Assembly (NCBI GenBank): GCA_911728435.2
Contig: OU452200.1
Span: forward strand, 27,481,715 to 27,545,714
Length of the DNA: 64,000 nt
Direction of reading: 5' to 3'
Source of the DNA: Apoderus coryli
Lineage: Eukaryota; Arthropoda; Insecta; Coleoptera; Attelabidae
Shown one piece after another: positions 44,929-56,357 of this stretch. Both the position numbers and the translations under genes were made by a program. The number at the start of each line of letters is the position of its first letter. The stretch's first letter is position 1. The notes below the pieces were generated by a model, which did not search any database, was not told the DNA's origin, and saw nothing but the letters and a program-made list of their open reading frames with translations.

Positions 44929-47900
44929 TATGTTAATTTAGGGCATAACCTGTAGTCTTTTGATTTATTTTACTGGTACATTATTTCAATATATTTTTTG
45001 TTTGTTTTTCCACCCGGTAAATGAAAAATGTATGAAAATAAATGATTTCTATTGGATTTTAATAAATGTGGCAATTCAACTTTTTTCAGAATATCATAGG
45101 TAGATATTATAATGAAAATGTAAAATATCAGAAGCAATAATTAAACTAAATTAAAAAAAAATACAAAAAACGAAGACCAGGAGGGTCTCTTGGTATTGCC
45201 TAAGACTTGCACTACTCGATGTTTGTCGTGGGCTTAACCTTTGACAGTCTGTCTTTATATTTTGGTTTTGCAACCTTCTAGCTGGTCTCGGACTTGGCCT
45301 TGCTTTAATTTGTTGTCTCTTCTAATAACTTGGACATCATTTTTCGCTCTTGTTGTTCAAACTGATATTATCTCCTTTGTATTACTAATAATATTAATTG
45401 CTTAGTTAACAAAATGACAATAAAAGCCATAAAATATTAAAATTTTTAGGTATTATAGTCTAGTACAAGGCAATCAACATAAAGAATATTAGATTTGGTA
45501 TACCTAATATGTGACTACTCCATTCAACCAAAATAAATTACAAAATAAAAAAGAAGAAAGGAATCTATCTATTCTTGCAATGCTATGGAAAAAGTATGCG
45601 CTTCAGTTCATGTTTGAAACTGTCATATCTACAAATCCAAGTAATTCATTTGGAAGTTCTAAGCAAAACAACTAGTATATTGCGACGTGTAATGTTGAGC
45701 AGCTGTATACAAGGTCAAGTGCAAACGCTGTTAGGGAACATAAAATCTTCCTAAAAGTATATTACACGAAGAAAAATAAGTCAAATCTTGATTAACATTA
45801 CAAGTTGCTGTAATAATTACTTTAAATAGTGAAACACATTACAGTTTTGTTCAAAAAGTATAATATGAGCTGCAAAAGGCATTGTGCAAATAACTTTTAC
45901 ACAATCGCTTTCAAATTTAAATGAATTTAAGTTTTATTATAATTTTGTAAATAATAATACACTTGGGAACAGTAGGCAAGGTGCGGATATATTGAGGAAT
46001 TAACAGGAATTATTATTTTCATCTAAGACTTGAACTAGTACATTTCCTTCTAAAATCGAATTTTCATATAACAGACAAAAGTGGTCGCTAACACGCGAAT
46101 TAATAATTAAGATACACATATCCTCTGCAATCCTAATACTATCAGAAGTTCATATCAACTCTGTATGGAGATCGATCATTGCCAATACATAGGTAAGGCA
46201 GCAGTTTTACAGGGGTGGTCTAAACGAATTATTAAAATAAGTCAAATCTTGATTAACATTAAAAATTGCTGTTCGGAATTCACAAATGCCAGGGGTAATT
46301 CAATCAATAGGAGTGTCCCAAAATTACTTTCCTATGAGGAACATCGCATGTTAGTTCTTTAAATTGAGAACTCCTTGATCATACATTTAAACACGAGTGT
46401 TTTTGTAATAATTAACTACTAAATCATTTCAAGGAAACTGCATAGAATTTTAAATAATAAAGGTAGTTCAACATAAGACCAAAATGTACCAAATCAAATG
46501 ACCTAGTGACTCTTCATTAAAATGTGTTATGAATAAATGGCATTTCACATAATAGTGAAAATAGTTTCTGTGGATTTTGTAATGGAAGTCAATACAATTT
46601 TAACAAAATTTTGGTGTGGACATATAATATGAAGATTACACTTGGAGTGTTTTCTTCCCCTTAATTGGATTATATTTACAAACTCCCTTATTTTCTGGTT
46701 GCCAGCATTTAATTGAGTTTTAGTTTATTTACTATATCAATTTATCTTTAAAAGTTTTCCTTAATGAAGAGATGAATGGTCAAAATTAAGGAAAATATAA
46801 CAACATTTTCATACAGTAATATACATATACATGAATGCTAAATAAAATATTGGTTAATTTCTAAATATAATTAAATTTAAAGTTATGAAATAACACAAAA
46901 CTCTGACAGCGTTATGATAAGTACACCTCTCTTATTATCTAATTAAGACGAAGCTAAAACACATTTTTTAAACGATAATGTTTAAAAAATAATAAACTGG
47001 TACTCTTGAGAGACGAATATCAAAATTCAAGCTTTTTATTTTTTTATAATCACCCTTTCTAAAAAATTGACTCATGTCCTATCTATTTTACTGTCTTTGG
47101 AAGATACTTTGGGGCCAGTTTCATTTGTCAAATGATTTTATAGCTATAATTTGTACGTTAGATACTCGAATTATGTTAAACCAGGAATATCTATCTATTT
47201 TTAACACATCATAATACGTTTAAGAATATATACTAATTCGGTACAGCTAGCCAAAATATTATTTTATTATTAAAATTATTTAACAAAACTATTACCTAAC
47301 TCATTAATACTTTTCTTTTTGGGAAAAAATTAAATTAATCTGTTTAAGTATACGGAAGCAAAGATTAATGTACATTAATCTTTGACGGAAGTATAATAAA
47401 AGGTTTTCTCATTTTGCGTATGCTATTAACAGATAAATACAAGGCATTCCATTTAAATGATTAAACTGATGTCTACTAGGTCGCTGGCTCTCCACCCAAA
47501 ATGTAACTTTTTGTTCTTTCATGAACCTCTCATCGACTCTTACACACATTAATGTTTAAAAGTTTTGGTTTCTCTTCATTGCTTTTATTAGTGTGTTTTT
47601 ATTTAACCACATACACATACGGAAAGTTGTGTCAACATGTTCATACTTATCTAGTAGGTAAATAGTTTATAAGCCGCTTTAGAATTTTGTTTATATAGCG
47701 GTAAAGACAGCTGATTTGGTTTCCAACAACACGATATTAATTTTTCTTAATGACCCAATTATTTAAATATTGTAAAAGAATTTTGCTAGTTAAATCTAGC
47801 AGGAAGGGTTTTATAAACTTAAATATCCCAAAGTGTTTTAAAAAGCTTTCAGCAGTTGAAACCACCAAATGTGGATATTAGTAGGTGCATATATATTGGA

Positions 47901-49300
47901 ATTTATACCTGTTCAAATTGAAATCAGCCTATAAATCCGGGAAATATCACTTATACTTCTTAGCCTTAATAATAGACTGCTAGGACCGATATCTAATGCG
48001 CTATTAACGTCGAGTATAACAGGCATATTGAGGTAAATGTAAAAAGTAACAATAATGTTGTGTATAGGTACCTATATTGAATAAATGAATAATTTAGACC
48101 AAATATTAGAGGTTTCGATAGCTTCTTTGTAACATGCGCATGTTATAAAAAGGAATTGATTTTATGAGATAATTATAGTCTCAAGAAATACACTAAACTG
48201 ATGAAAAATTTCACGGTAAGTTTAGTCTTTTATATTTTTACAAAACGTCAATAACTTTAATGTAATTTAAAAAATATTAGGCGCAAAAAATGGCAATAAA
48301 GAAAATACTAAGCAAAATATATACTCGGTGACTACCAGCAACGAATACTACATATATACAGGTTGTATCACTAAGACTCTCTCCGAAATTACTGGTCGTA
48401 CAACGTCAAAAAAAATATATTAGCAAAAATTGCCATGAAAAATTTACCAAAATAGTTACCACTAGAGGGCGTATTTTAAACACGAATACTGAATACTGCA
48501 ATATTTAAAAAAACTCAAATAAACAGGTAGGAATTAGGTTACATTTAAATCTTCCTTTTGAGTCTCGAATTTTATTCCTTAAGATTTTGAGGTACCTATC
48601 TTCCAAATAAAAGGAGGGGGGATAAAGTAAGATATTCTAGAAAATATGCGTTATTTCTCCAATTCTTTATCCAATTTAAGTCCACTTAATGTTATTAAAA
48701 TATATCTTTAGTATTGTTCCCAGATTGTGGGCTAGGTGGCATTCGATGTTGATGTAACTGATTTAGCCTATTTCTTTAAAAATTAATGATATATGTATAA
48801 ATATGTATTATAATATAATATTCATAAAAAGGTGTTGACAAGATCTTTGTACCCATAGCTTGAATTGAATAGCTTTTTTTATATATCTTTTCAGATTAGA
48901 AGGAATTTCAATGCTATATTTTTATTGATCTTGAATTTTAAATGTTGTGCAACGTAAGAAAAAGAAATATTCCAATGGTTTTCCAAAATTCTCAATCATA
49001 AACTAAAATTTTATGGTTGATATATATTGACAAACATAATATTGCGATCATTTTAGAGATTTGTAAATTGTATCTAAAATAGTAAATTACGTAAACATAG
49101 AAATTAAATTGAAATATGACACATTTCTAACATATCCTAAACTAAAAATACCCATTTCTCTCATAACGAGAGCTGCCTCTTTAGTCTTCATATTTAATTT
49201 TAAAATTCAAAAAAAATCCCTCCCATGTTCTAATACCTAGCATACAAGACTGCATATCAAAGTGTTAAAGGTGGGCCAAGGTTCAATGACAAGTGTCATG
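44929..49300. other. intergenic AT-rich DNA upstream of FAR, no gene seen
   Basis: No exon was recognised. AAAATAAGTCAAATCTTGAT followed by TAACATTA occurs twice in direct orientation, at about 45773 and 46234. A T-rich stretch and a few TE-end-like strings (for example CAGGTTGTATCACTAAGAC near 48359) are present without partners. Confidence 0.35.
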
Positions 49301-49350
49301 ATATTGTCTAGTCATCTGACCGGGTCATCTGCCGCAGCTGTGTAAAGTTC

Positions 49351-50031
49351 AATGACTGCCATTAAGCTGAAAATTGGAGATCAGTCTAACGCGGCAAATA
49401 AAGTCGAGATTACTCAGAATATTAATCCATAGGAACTGAAGCTTCAAATATCTAAAGTAAAGAACATTAGCATTGCATTGAAGTCTGTTGCTGTTCAGAA
49501 ACTATCAGCTACCTATAACATACTGGAGGTAAAAACTACTAATCCTGGGGTCAAGGTCGTTGGTCTAAGTACATCTTACGCTAATGACCATTTAGCGCGA
49601 GTGCTCAAGAGTAAAAATTCTCTGTTGAAAAACTCAGATTGTAGAGTTATTAAGATATCCAAAAATAGAGTCAATGTGTTCCAGGGAGTTTTGGATGTTG
49701 ATGTGGTCACATATCGGGGCATCTTGGGGATGCGGCGTATGTATGCGACCTTGAATGAGTGTATTTTGTATGATGCGATAGACAATAGTTCATAAAGATT
49801 GTTATAAGTGCTGTGCTTTCAATTACATATCCAAAAAAATAACATTGTTCGTTGTGTAAAATGTTCTCTGAGTCCCAAAATTATGTCTGAATGTACATCT
49901 CAATCCCTGAAATGCATAAATTGTACTAATGCATAATATTCGAATTCTGATCATGCTGTTTTTGATACTAAACTTTTTCCGATTTACAACCAAAAGCTTG
50001 AGGAATATAGGTGTACACTTTTACCACCTAT
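49351..50031 (+). pseudogene. LINE ORF1 (gag-like) remnant
   Basis: The frame begins MTAIKLKIGDQSNAANKVEI, has an in-frame TAG, then ELKLQISKVKNI and, at 49478-49795, KTTNPGVKVVGLSTSYANDH, LKNSDCRVIKISKNRVNVFQ. This is the V.I.G......L......QN.L.......KI......F.....V arrangement of I-type ORF1 proteins. After a frame change, CYKCCAFNYIS and LKCINC are remnants of CCHC knuckles, and FDTKLFPIYNQKLEEYR is the usual tail before ORF2. It would have bound element RNA. Confidence 0.6.
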
Positions 50032-52514
50032 GTAGCAATCAGTTGTTGGTGCGGACGGCATTAACCCGGCTGTCACCCATTCTGGTTTTAGCAATATTAC
50101 AGTATTTAAGATATTATATTATCAAAATGATGCAAGGGCGTAGTGATTCCGTTACGGGCCTGTGTTCCAAGGAATTTCCGGGCCCACCCCTCACATCACA
50201 CCCATTGAAAAATAAAGTACCAATACGTTTATTAAGAAATCAAGATTATCATTATCAAGATTATTCCACTAGAGTTATAGAAAACCATCTCTCTGATCAC
50301 ACTTATCAAATTATCTCTTTGAACCGCCAGCCTTGTGACAAACCTCCAATAACTGTAGAGTTTAAAAGATTAGTTAATATGGGCAATATTTCGTTGTTGA
50401 GATATCAAATAAACAAGGTTGAATGGTTTACCCTATTAAAACCATCACTAAGTACCAATAGATTATTCAATATTTTCTATGATATTATCTTGAGCATCTT
50501 TGAGTCCGCATTCCCATTAATACAACAAAAATCAAGATCCAATAATACAAAAAATCCATGGATGACCCCCGAACTCCTTGAACTATCAAAAACTGTTAGG
50601 GAAATGGCTGCACTAAATAAAAAAATAGAAAATAATTTTTATGCACATAAATACAAAGAACTGAAAAAAATATACACCTATAAAATTAGAAAGGCCAAAA
50701 GATCATACAACAACGACCGAATCATTCAGACAACTAATGTAGGTAGGGAATGTTGGAGAATAATAAATGAAAAGCGAGTTAATGGCAAAAAAAATAAAAA
50801 CACTATTCAAGAGGTTATCGGCGTTGACCAGAGCGTAGTAAAGATACCAATCGACATCGCAAATACTTTCAATGACTTCTTTGTCAGTTTTTCTAGGAAT
50901 AATACTTCATGCAGTCTGGACACACCGAATCTCGTGAAATCCACAGTTAGATCTTTTTTCCTTCACCCCACTACCCCAGATGAGATCTCCAGAGTTGCCA
51001 GGAAAACTTGCAGGAAAAAATCTAGCGGTTTGGATGGTATTCCGGGTAATGTAGTTCTGGCCGTTGTTGATATCATTGCAGGGCCGTTGTCCCTGATAGT
51101 TAACAGAAGCTTTGAGGAGGGTGTTTTTCCGGAACGTTTAAAAAAATCAAAAATTATTCCCATATATAAAAATAAAGGAGATCCTAGGGATATAAATAAT
51201 TACAGACCTTTGGCATTACAAAACCAGTTCAGTAAAATCTTTGAATCTTTATTTAACAATAGACTTAATGATTATCTGGAAAAACATAAACTGCTTGCTC
51301 ACAGCCAAAATGGATTTAGAAGCAATCGGTCAACAGAGACAGCTCTGGGTCAGGCTTTTGGTCACTTGTTTCATGCCCTTAATAACAGGCAAATGGTGAC
51401 TGGTATTTTCTTTGATCTGAGCAAGGCTTTTGATACAATAGGTCACAAGCTTCTGCTCTCAAAATTGGAGGATGTTGGAGTGCGTGGAACAACGTCTAAA
51501 TGGATAGGAAGTTATCTCATGCATCGTACCCAGCAAGTAGAGATTGCGGGCGTTCGTGCAGGGGTGGGAATTGTGAGCAATGGGATACCACAGGGCTCAT
51601 GTTTATCGCCAACTTTATTTAATATATTTATTAATACCCTGCCGGACGTTTTGGGGGTTTTTGGCCTGCCCGTTCTTTATGCGGATGACACAAGTGTCCT
51701 TGTTTCAGCCGGGGATGAGAGTGGGTTGGTACGGTCTGCTAATGCCCTAGCTGGCGCGATGCACAGATGGTGCGAACACAATGGACTGGCACTCAATGCA
51801 TCAAAAACTGTCTTTCTCCCAATTTCCATATCAAATAGGAACATGGACCGAAGTTATTTAATAAGAGCCAAAGATAAATCTATTGAGCAGGTCAGTAGCA
51901 CCAAATTCTTGGGAATATATACAGACAATAAATTGACCTGGAGCACGCACATAGACGCTGTAGTAAAGAAATTGTCCAGCTACATATTCCTAATAAACAA
52001 CATCAAAAATAATGTATCGAATACTATTCTTAAATTGATATACTTTGGTCTGATACAGTCTACTTTAATGTTTGGTGTTATATTTTGGGGGGGAGCGAGT
52101 GGGACTACGAGGGTGTTCAGAACTCAAAAAAGGATCATCAGAGCGATGCAGGGAATTTCTCAAACTACTTCCTGTAAGGACCATTTCAAAAAATTGAAGT
52201 TAATGACATTCCCTTCACTATACATGTACTCACTTATAATACATATAAAAAACAAAATGAAAATATTGCCTAAATCAGAAGATATACATAGTCACAATAC
52301 TAGAAATAAAAATAACTTATTATTACCATTCTCCAGATCAACTACTGGCCAAAAGAACCCTAACTACATAGGTATTAAATGTTTCAATAAAATTTTAAAA
52401 ATACAAAAGTTTCAAAACATTTCTATCAAAAAATTGAAACTGGAGCTGAGAACCTTTTTTATAGAGAAATGTTTTTATTCTGTAGACGAGTTTTTAAATT
52501 GTACTAATGAATAG
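49929..52514 (+). CDS. LINE ORF2 reverse transcriptase, endonuclease deleted, frame open
   Basis: An 861-codon open frame. The first 90 or so residues do not look like ORF2 and partly overlap the ORF1 tail in another frame, so the true start may be later. ENHLSDHTYQI at about residue 118 is the end of the apurinic-type endonuclease (SDH box); the rest of that domain is missing. The linker (NPWMTPELLEL, then YKELKKIYTYKIRKAKRSY) is intact. The RT follows: IPIYKNKGDPRDINNYRP, FFDLSKAFDTI (motif A), NGIPQGSCLSPTLFNIF (motif B) and LYADDTSVL (motif C, catalytic YADD). A C-terminal FLGIYTDNKLTWSTHID thumb region and a HNTRNKNN tail follow. An unbroken RT suggests a recent insertion, yet the missing endonuclease makes it unable to nick DNA by itself. 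Confidence 0.85.
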   Translation: MHNIRILIMLFLILNFFRFTTKSLRNIGVHFYHLCSNQLLVRTALTRLSPILVLAILQYLRYYIIKMMQGRSDSVTGLCSKEFPGPPLTSHPLKNKVPIRLLRNQDYHYQDYSTRVIENHLSDHTYQIISLNRQPCDKPPITVEFKRLVNMGNISLLRYQINKVEWFTLLKPSLSTNRLFNIFYDIILSIFESAFPLIQQKSRSNNTKNPWMTPELLELSKTVREMAALNKKIENNFYAHKYKELKKIYTYKIRKAKRSYNNDRIIQTTNVGRECWRIINEKRVNGKKNKNTIQEVIGVDQSVVKIPIDIANTFNDFFVSFSRNNTSCSLDTPNLVKSTVRSFFLHPTTPDEISRVARKTCRKKSSGLDGIPGNVVLAVVDIIAGPLSLIVNRSFEEGVFPERLKKSKIIPIYKNKGDPRDINNYRPLALQNQFSKIFESLFNNRLNDYLEKHKLLAHSQNGFRSNRSTETALGQAFGHLFHALNNRQMVTGIFFDLSKAFDTIGHKLLLSKLEDVGVRGTTSKWIGSYLMHRTQQVEIAGVRAGVGIVSNGIPQGSCLSPTLFNIFINTLPDVLGVFGLPVLYADDTSVLVSAGDESGLVRSANALAGAMHRWCEHNGLALNASKTVFLPISISNRNMDRSYLIRAKDKSIEQVSSTKFLGIYTDNKLTWSTHIDAVVKKLSSYIFLINNIKNNVSNTILKLIYFGLIQSTLMFGVIFWGGASGTTRVFRTQKRIIRAMQGISQTTSCKDHFKKLKLMTFPSLYMYSLIIHIKNKMKILPKSEDIHSHNTRNKNNLLLPFSRSTTGQKNPNYIGIKCFNKILKIQKFQNISIKKLKLELRTFFIEKCFYSVDEFLNCTNE

Positions 52515-53140
52515 TTTTAAGTCCCGAATTATAGCGGGTAATGTATGAATATTATTGTTTTTGTGTTGTATGTAATATTATTGACTATCCCATAATGTGA
52601 CATGTCATAATGTTATCATTCTGAGGAGCAAAGAAGAATAAATAAAAGAATAAAAAACAAACTTAACCAAAGCACAATTTCAAATATAAAATCTAAAAAA
52701 TATGCATGCTATTTCTTAAACCATGCAAGATAGAGAGTTAGTTAAATTAGACAAAAGTTACAGTTTTTGAAGCCTATTTGTGAAAAACGCCGAATTTTAT
52801 TTTCTCAAAAATTTGGAAACTATTGATTTGTTTATCTACATCTTTGTAAAATAAATATTTTGTATTAATTTGTTCATTCTAAATATGACCTTGAAACACA
52901 TTACAATGTTTCCACGTTTTCTATCAAATCTTTATATGGTTTCATTTTTAGTGACTCATTAATTGTAAAATTTATTGCTTATCCAAATTAAAATATCCAA
53001 CTGATAATATAATGTAGATATATCTGTACTTATCTATGACATTATTTTATATGTTTAGTACTTATCGCAGCGCGAAATAATATACCTGCATTTTTTTTTG
53101 TATTTTTCACAAATAATTTTAACAAAACGTTACTACCATT

Positions 53141-53249
53141 ATGTTTCAAATTCCACAAAATGTAATGGAAAATCTAAAATGTTCCTTGTGCGATGGATAT
53201 TTAAGCATTAAACCTGTAGTTGTTATGAAAGGCGAGAAACAAGTATGTG
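53141..53249 (+). CDS. SINA/SIAH-like E3 ubiquitin ligase, exon 1
   Basis: ATG at 53141 begins MFQIPQNVMENLKCSLCDGY, LSIKPVVVMKGEKQVCG. CSLCDGYLS and the VCG at the end are the first Cys pair and the start of the second pair of the short RING found at the N-terminus of insect SINA-like proteins. The donor is GTGAGT at 53250. G plus GA of exon 2 gives Gly in VCGKC. The protein would tag substrates with ubiquitin; this is inferred from the family. The downstream TRAF-like substrate-binding domain is not in the window. Confidence 0.7.
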
Positions 53250-54900
53250 GTGAGTATTTAAAACACGTGCAAATGCATACAGAGCAGTGGTTGGATTCGT
53301 GTTGATTATGTAAAGAAATTCGGAATAGTGCCAAGTCAAGAAGTAATTACACTATTTTCACATTCAGATTATAGGACTAAATAAAACCTTGTTAAAATGT
53401 TCATAGGTAGTCAAGTCATTACCCTAACCAAAGACTAGCCAAATGTACCAACCTCATCTAGGAAAATTAATTTTTTGATAAGTAGGTATGTCATGGATTT
53501 CTGTACCTACTCGTATATACACGGGAAAAATTTAGTAAATAATCATTGCAGATGTAAATCTTGATGCTTAAACTCCCAACGTGTTCCTCTCGTGTCGTAT
53601 ACTGGCCGTGTCTGATACAGTGACTGCAAAAAGTTTCATCCACTTGAGGTTTCTATTATATTTATTAATTATTATCGAATTTGATAAATCTTCTTTCATT
53701 TTATTAATCTAGGAAAAACTATCGAACAGATCATGGTTACAATATTCTGCCACCGTGTTTTACTGTCGGACACAAATTTTCTTGTTTAAATTCCACATTA
53801 AGTCTTCGCCATACCATATGATGTCCATTCGATTATATTTAGATTAATCTGAGAAAATAACACGTTGCCAAAAATTATTTGCAAGCTCTGATCTTTTTTT
53901 TTTTTTTTATTAATCATTAACCCAATACTTTTTCCAGTCACTGTAGTTATTTTTATTACTGTCGGTATCTTTTGGCAGGCATGATTTTTTATACGTTAAG
54001 ACGTATAATAAATCATGCCTGCATCGAATGCAGCGTTTTTTGATATATTTCTCCCTCGTATATAAGTATATGCTCTTTTATAATGGAAAGAGGCTTGTGA
54101 ACGGATAGCCCCTGTAGAATCGTTAAATTTATATATTTTTCATTGACTTTGGATAGACTATACCCAGATATTAAAATTTAGAGTTTAAAAAATTACATTT
54201 ATAGTTAAGTAGATATATTTGTTTAGATCTTCTCACTCAATGCATTGCAGTTAAATATTAGATATTCTCATGGCATAAAGAGTAGACCTAGATCAATTAT
54301 TTATTGAACCTCTGATTTTCAAAGGAACGCATAACCTTTTTTTTTTTTTGCTAGAAGATTTGGAGGTAGAGGTGTATGTAATCACAAATAAATGAACCAA
54401 TTAAGTGTGCACAAGACATTATTGAGTATGTACAAATAAATCATTTAACGTTCTCCGCTGAAAATAAATAAATAAAATGTTGCACAATAATTTAAAACCA
54501 AAACAACTGACAGTGAATTTTTGAACCGCCTATACGAAGATACAGGATATTCCGAGACTCGATGGCCATAGCTGAAGGTCATATTCCTTGGACTATTTTA
54601 AGTCGAAACTGCCAGAGACACTTTGTCCGAAGCTAAATAGTTAAGTAGTTACAGGCTATTTTATAAGTACCCATAAATAAATCTGGTAAAGTAAAAGCAT
54701 GTTGAAAATTAAGTAATGGAATGCGCATGTGTATTGATATTTTTTGCATAATTTAGTGCATAAAGTTGAAAGTTCCCAACCTTATGCATTATGCATTATC
54801 GACGAAAATTATGAATTATACACTATTCGTTGTTATAAACAGGTACATGTAAGTGTCATGTTTTAAAAAGTATCCATAATGCCCTAAAATTATGCATTAT
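53250..54900. other. SINA-like intron, no gene seen
   Basis: Contains a TTTTATACGTTAAGACGTATAA palindromic tract near 53990 (longer than 20 nt; arms centred at about 53998) with CAGGCATGA on one side and TCATGCCTG on the other, plus T-runs. GATACAGGATATTCCGAG near 54539 resembles a transposon end without a visible partner. Confidence 0.4.
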
Positions 54901-54904
54901 TAGT

Positions 54905-55985
54905 TGGCTAAACCCGCCTTCATAATGCATAAACACAAAAGAACTACAAAATGGGTTAGATGGCAGTAAAAAACTGATATAGAAATCTAACCCCAAAAAT
55001 AAATTACAAATAAAAAAAATACCACGGTACACATAATTAGAAGAAATAGAAAGGGTGTCTCGTGTAGCGCAATCAAAAATACCTAGAAATGATCACTATT
55101 AAATACCCATGTTTATAACGATTAAAATAAAACTAAGTAAGAAACTATATACATTTAAAGTAAATCTGCTAAAGTGGATTCAACAAATGTTCACTAAATT
55201 TTTTTTTGAACGAACCAATATTTAGATGTTTTAGGTTATGCGGTAGATTATTATAGATATTATAGATCTGAAATGAAGAGGATCGTTCAAATATTGCAGT
55301 TCTGAGAGAGGGAGGGGAAAGAAGATTTCTAAATCTGATATTTAGGTTATGTACGTCTGATCGGAAGCTAATCTTGTTGTAGAGTTGTAGGAGGATGTCT
55401 TTGGTCAGAACGGAATGATATAGAGTAGGAGCCTTCTATTCTGCATCGAAAGCCATTTGGTACCAGCAAGTTTATGACTTATAGGTTCATATTTTCTGAT
55501 GCCAAAAATGTAACGCAAACATGACTTCTGGACCTGCTGTATGCGATTTTTATCAGTACTCAACAAACAGGGGCTGTAAACAACATCGCAAAAATTAAAA
55601 GTACTAAGAACCAGAGCATTAGAAAGTCTAGTTAGCATTGACCACGTCATAAACTGGAAAAGTGTATCTTATCTGACTATCATCAGCAAACATATAACTG
55701 TCACAATATTGAAGAGTCGAAGGGAGTTTCAAGTATACAATGAGACCAATCAGGGCCCTAAGATGGAGCCCTGCGGTACTCTTGAGAAAATTCACCTGGA
55801 AGACGGGATGCCGTTGTTAGTCTCAACGTACTGGTAGCGGTCACTCAAATAGCTATAAATCCAAGAAACATTCGTATTAATATTTTTTTCTGAGAACAGA
55901 TATAGGCCACTAATAAAATGCCGACCCCGTACGTTAAGTATATTTATAGGGTGTTTCCAGCTACAACGCCCTACCATAGAAAGCT
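54905..55985 (-). pseudogene. jockey-like LINE fragment
   Basis: On the minus strand the order is WIYSYLSDRYQYVETNNGIPSS (split; 55980-55795), RVPQGSILGP, YMFADDSQI (motif C), then TRLSNALVLSTFNFCDVVY, RIQQVQKSCLRYIFGIRKYE and HKLAGTKWLSMQNRR (55650-55405). Frameshifts separate these. The remaining sequence to about 54905 looks like its 3' part. The 5' half is missing, as usual for target-primed insertion. Confidence 0.75.
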
Positions 55986-56357
55986 CTCGCTAATTCATGC
56001 ATTTTAATATAATAACCAAATAAATACGTTACAAAACAAAACAATAAATGCAAACAATAAAAAATTGATTAAATATTTCAGAATGTCAAAATTCCAGTTA
56101 CCCCGAACATACCTACAAAATAATAATATAAAATTAACTCACTTTGTTCAAGTATACTTTCAATTCAAATAAATAAACACGACTGTCTAACTATTAATAT
56201 TAAATACTACAAAAACAAATGCAATCAACTAACAGTTCAATATTAAAAAATAATCACTATCCATTAAGTAAATTATTAGTAATCAAGGATAAAGTTAAAC
56301 CATGAATGTCAAAACCACGACAACACCGATTGAAAATATCACACATAAGTGGAATAT

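Larger units (their letters stand above)
49300..52663 (+). mobile_element. I/jockey-type LINE, ORF1 broken, ORF2 lacking endonuclease
   Basis: A non-LTR retrotransposon copy. ORF1 remnants (from ATG at 49351, in-frame TAG at about 49432) run to about 50032 and include a Cys-rich knuckle region. ORF2 then carries only the tail of the endonuclease and a full reverse transcriptase. It ends with an A-rich tail AAGAATAAATAAAAGAATAA at 52634-52657. The 5' UTR is not defined. Confidence 0.8.

Noticed and set aside
46165..46362. 65-codon plus-strand frame
   Set aside because: No recognisable family on either strand; contains the short repeat shared with 45773, so probably non-coding.
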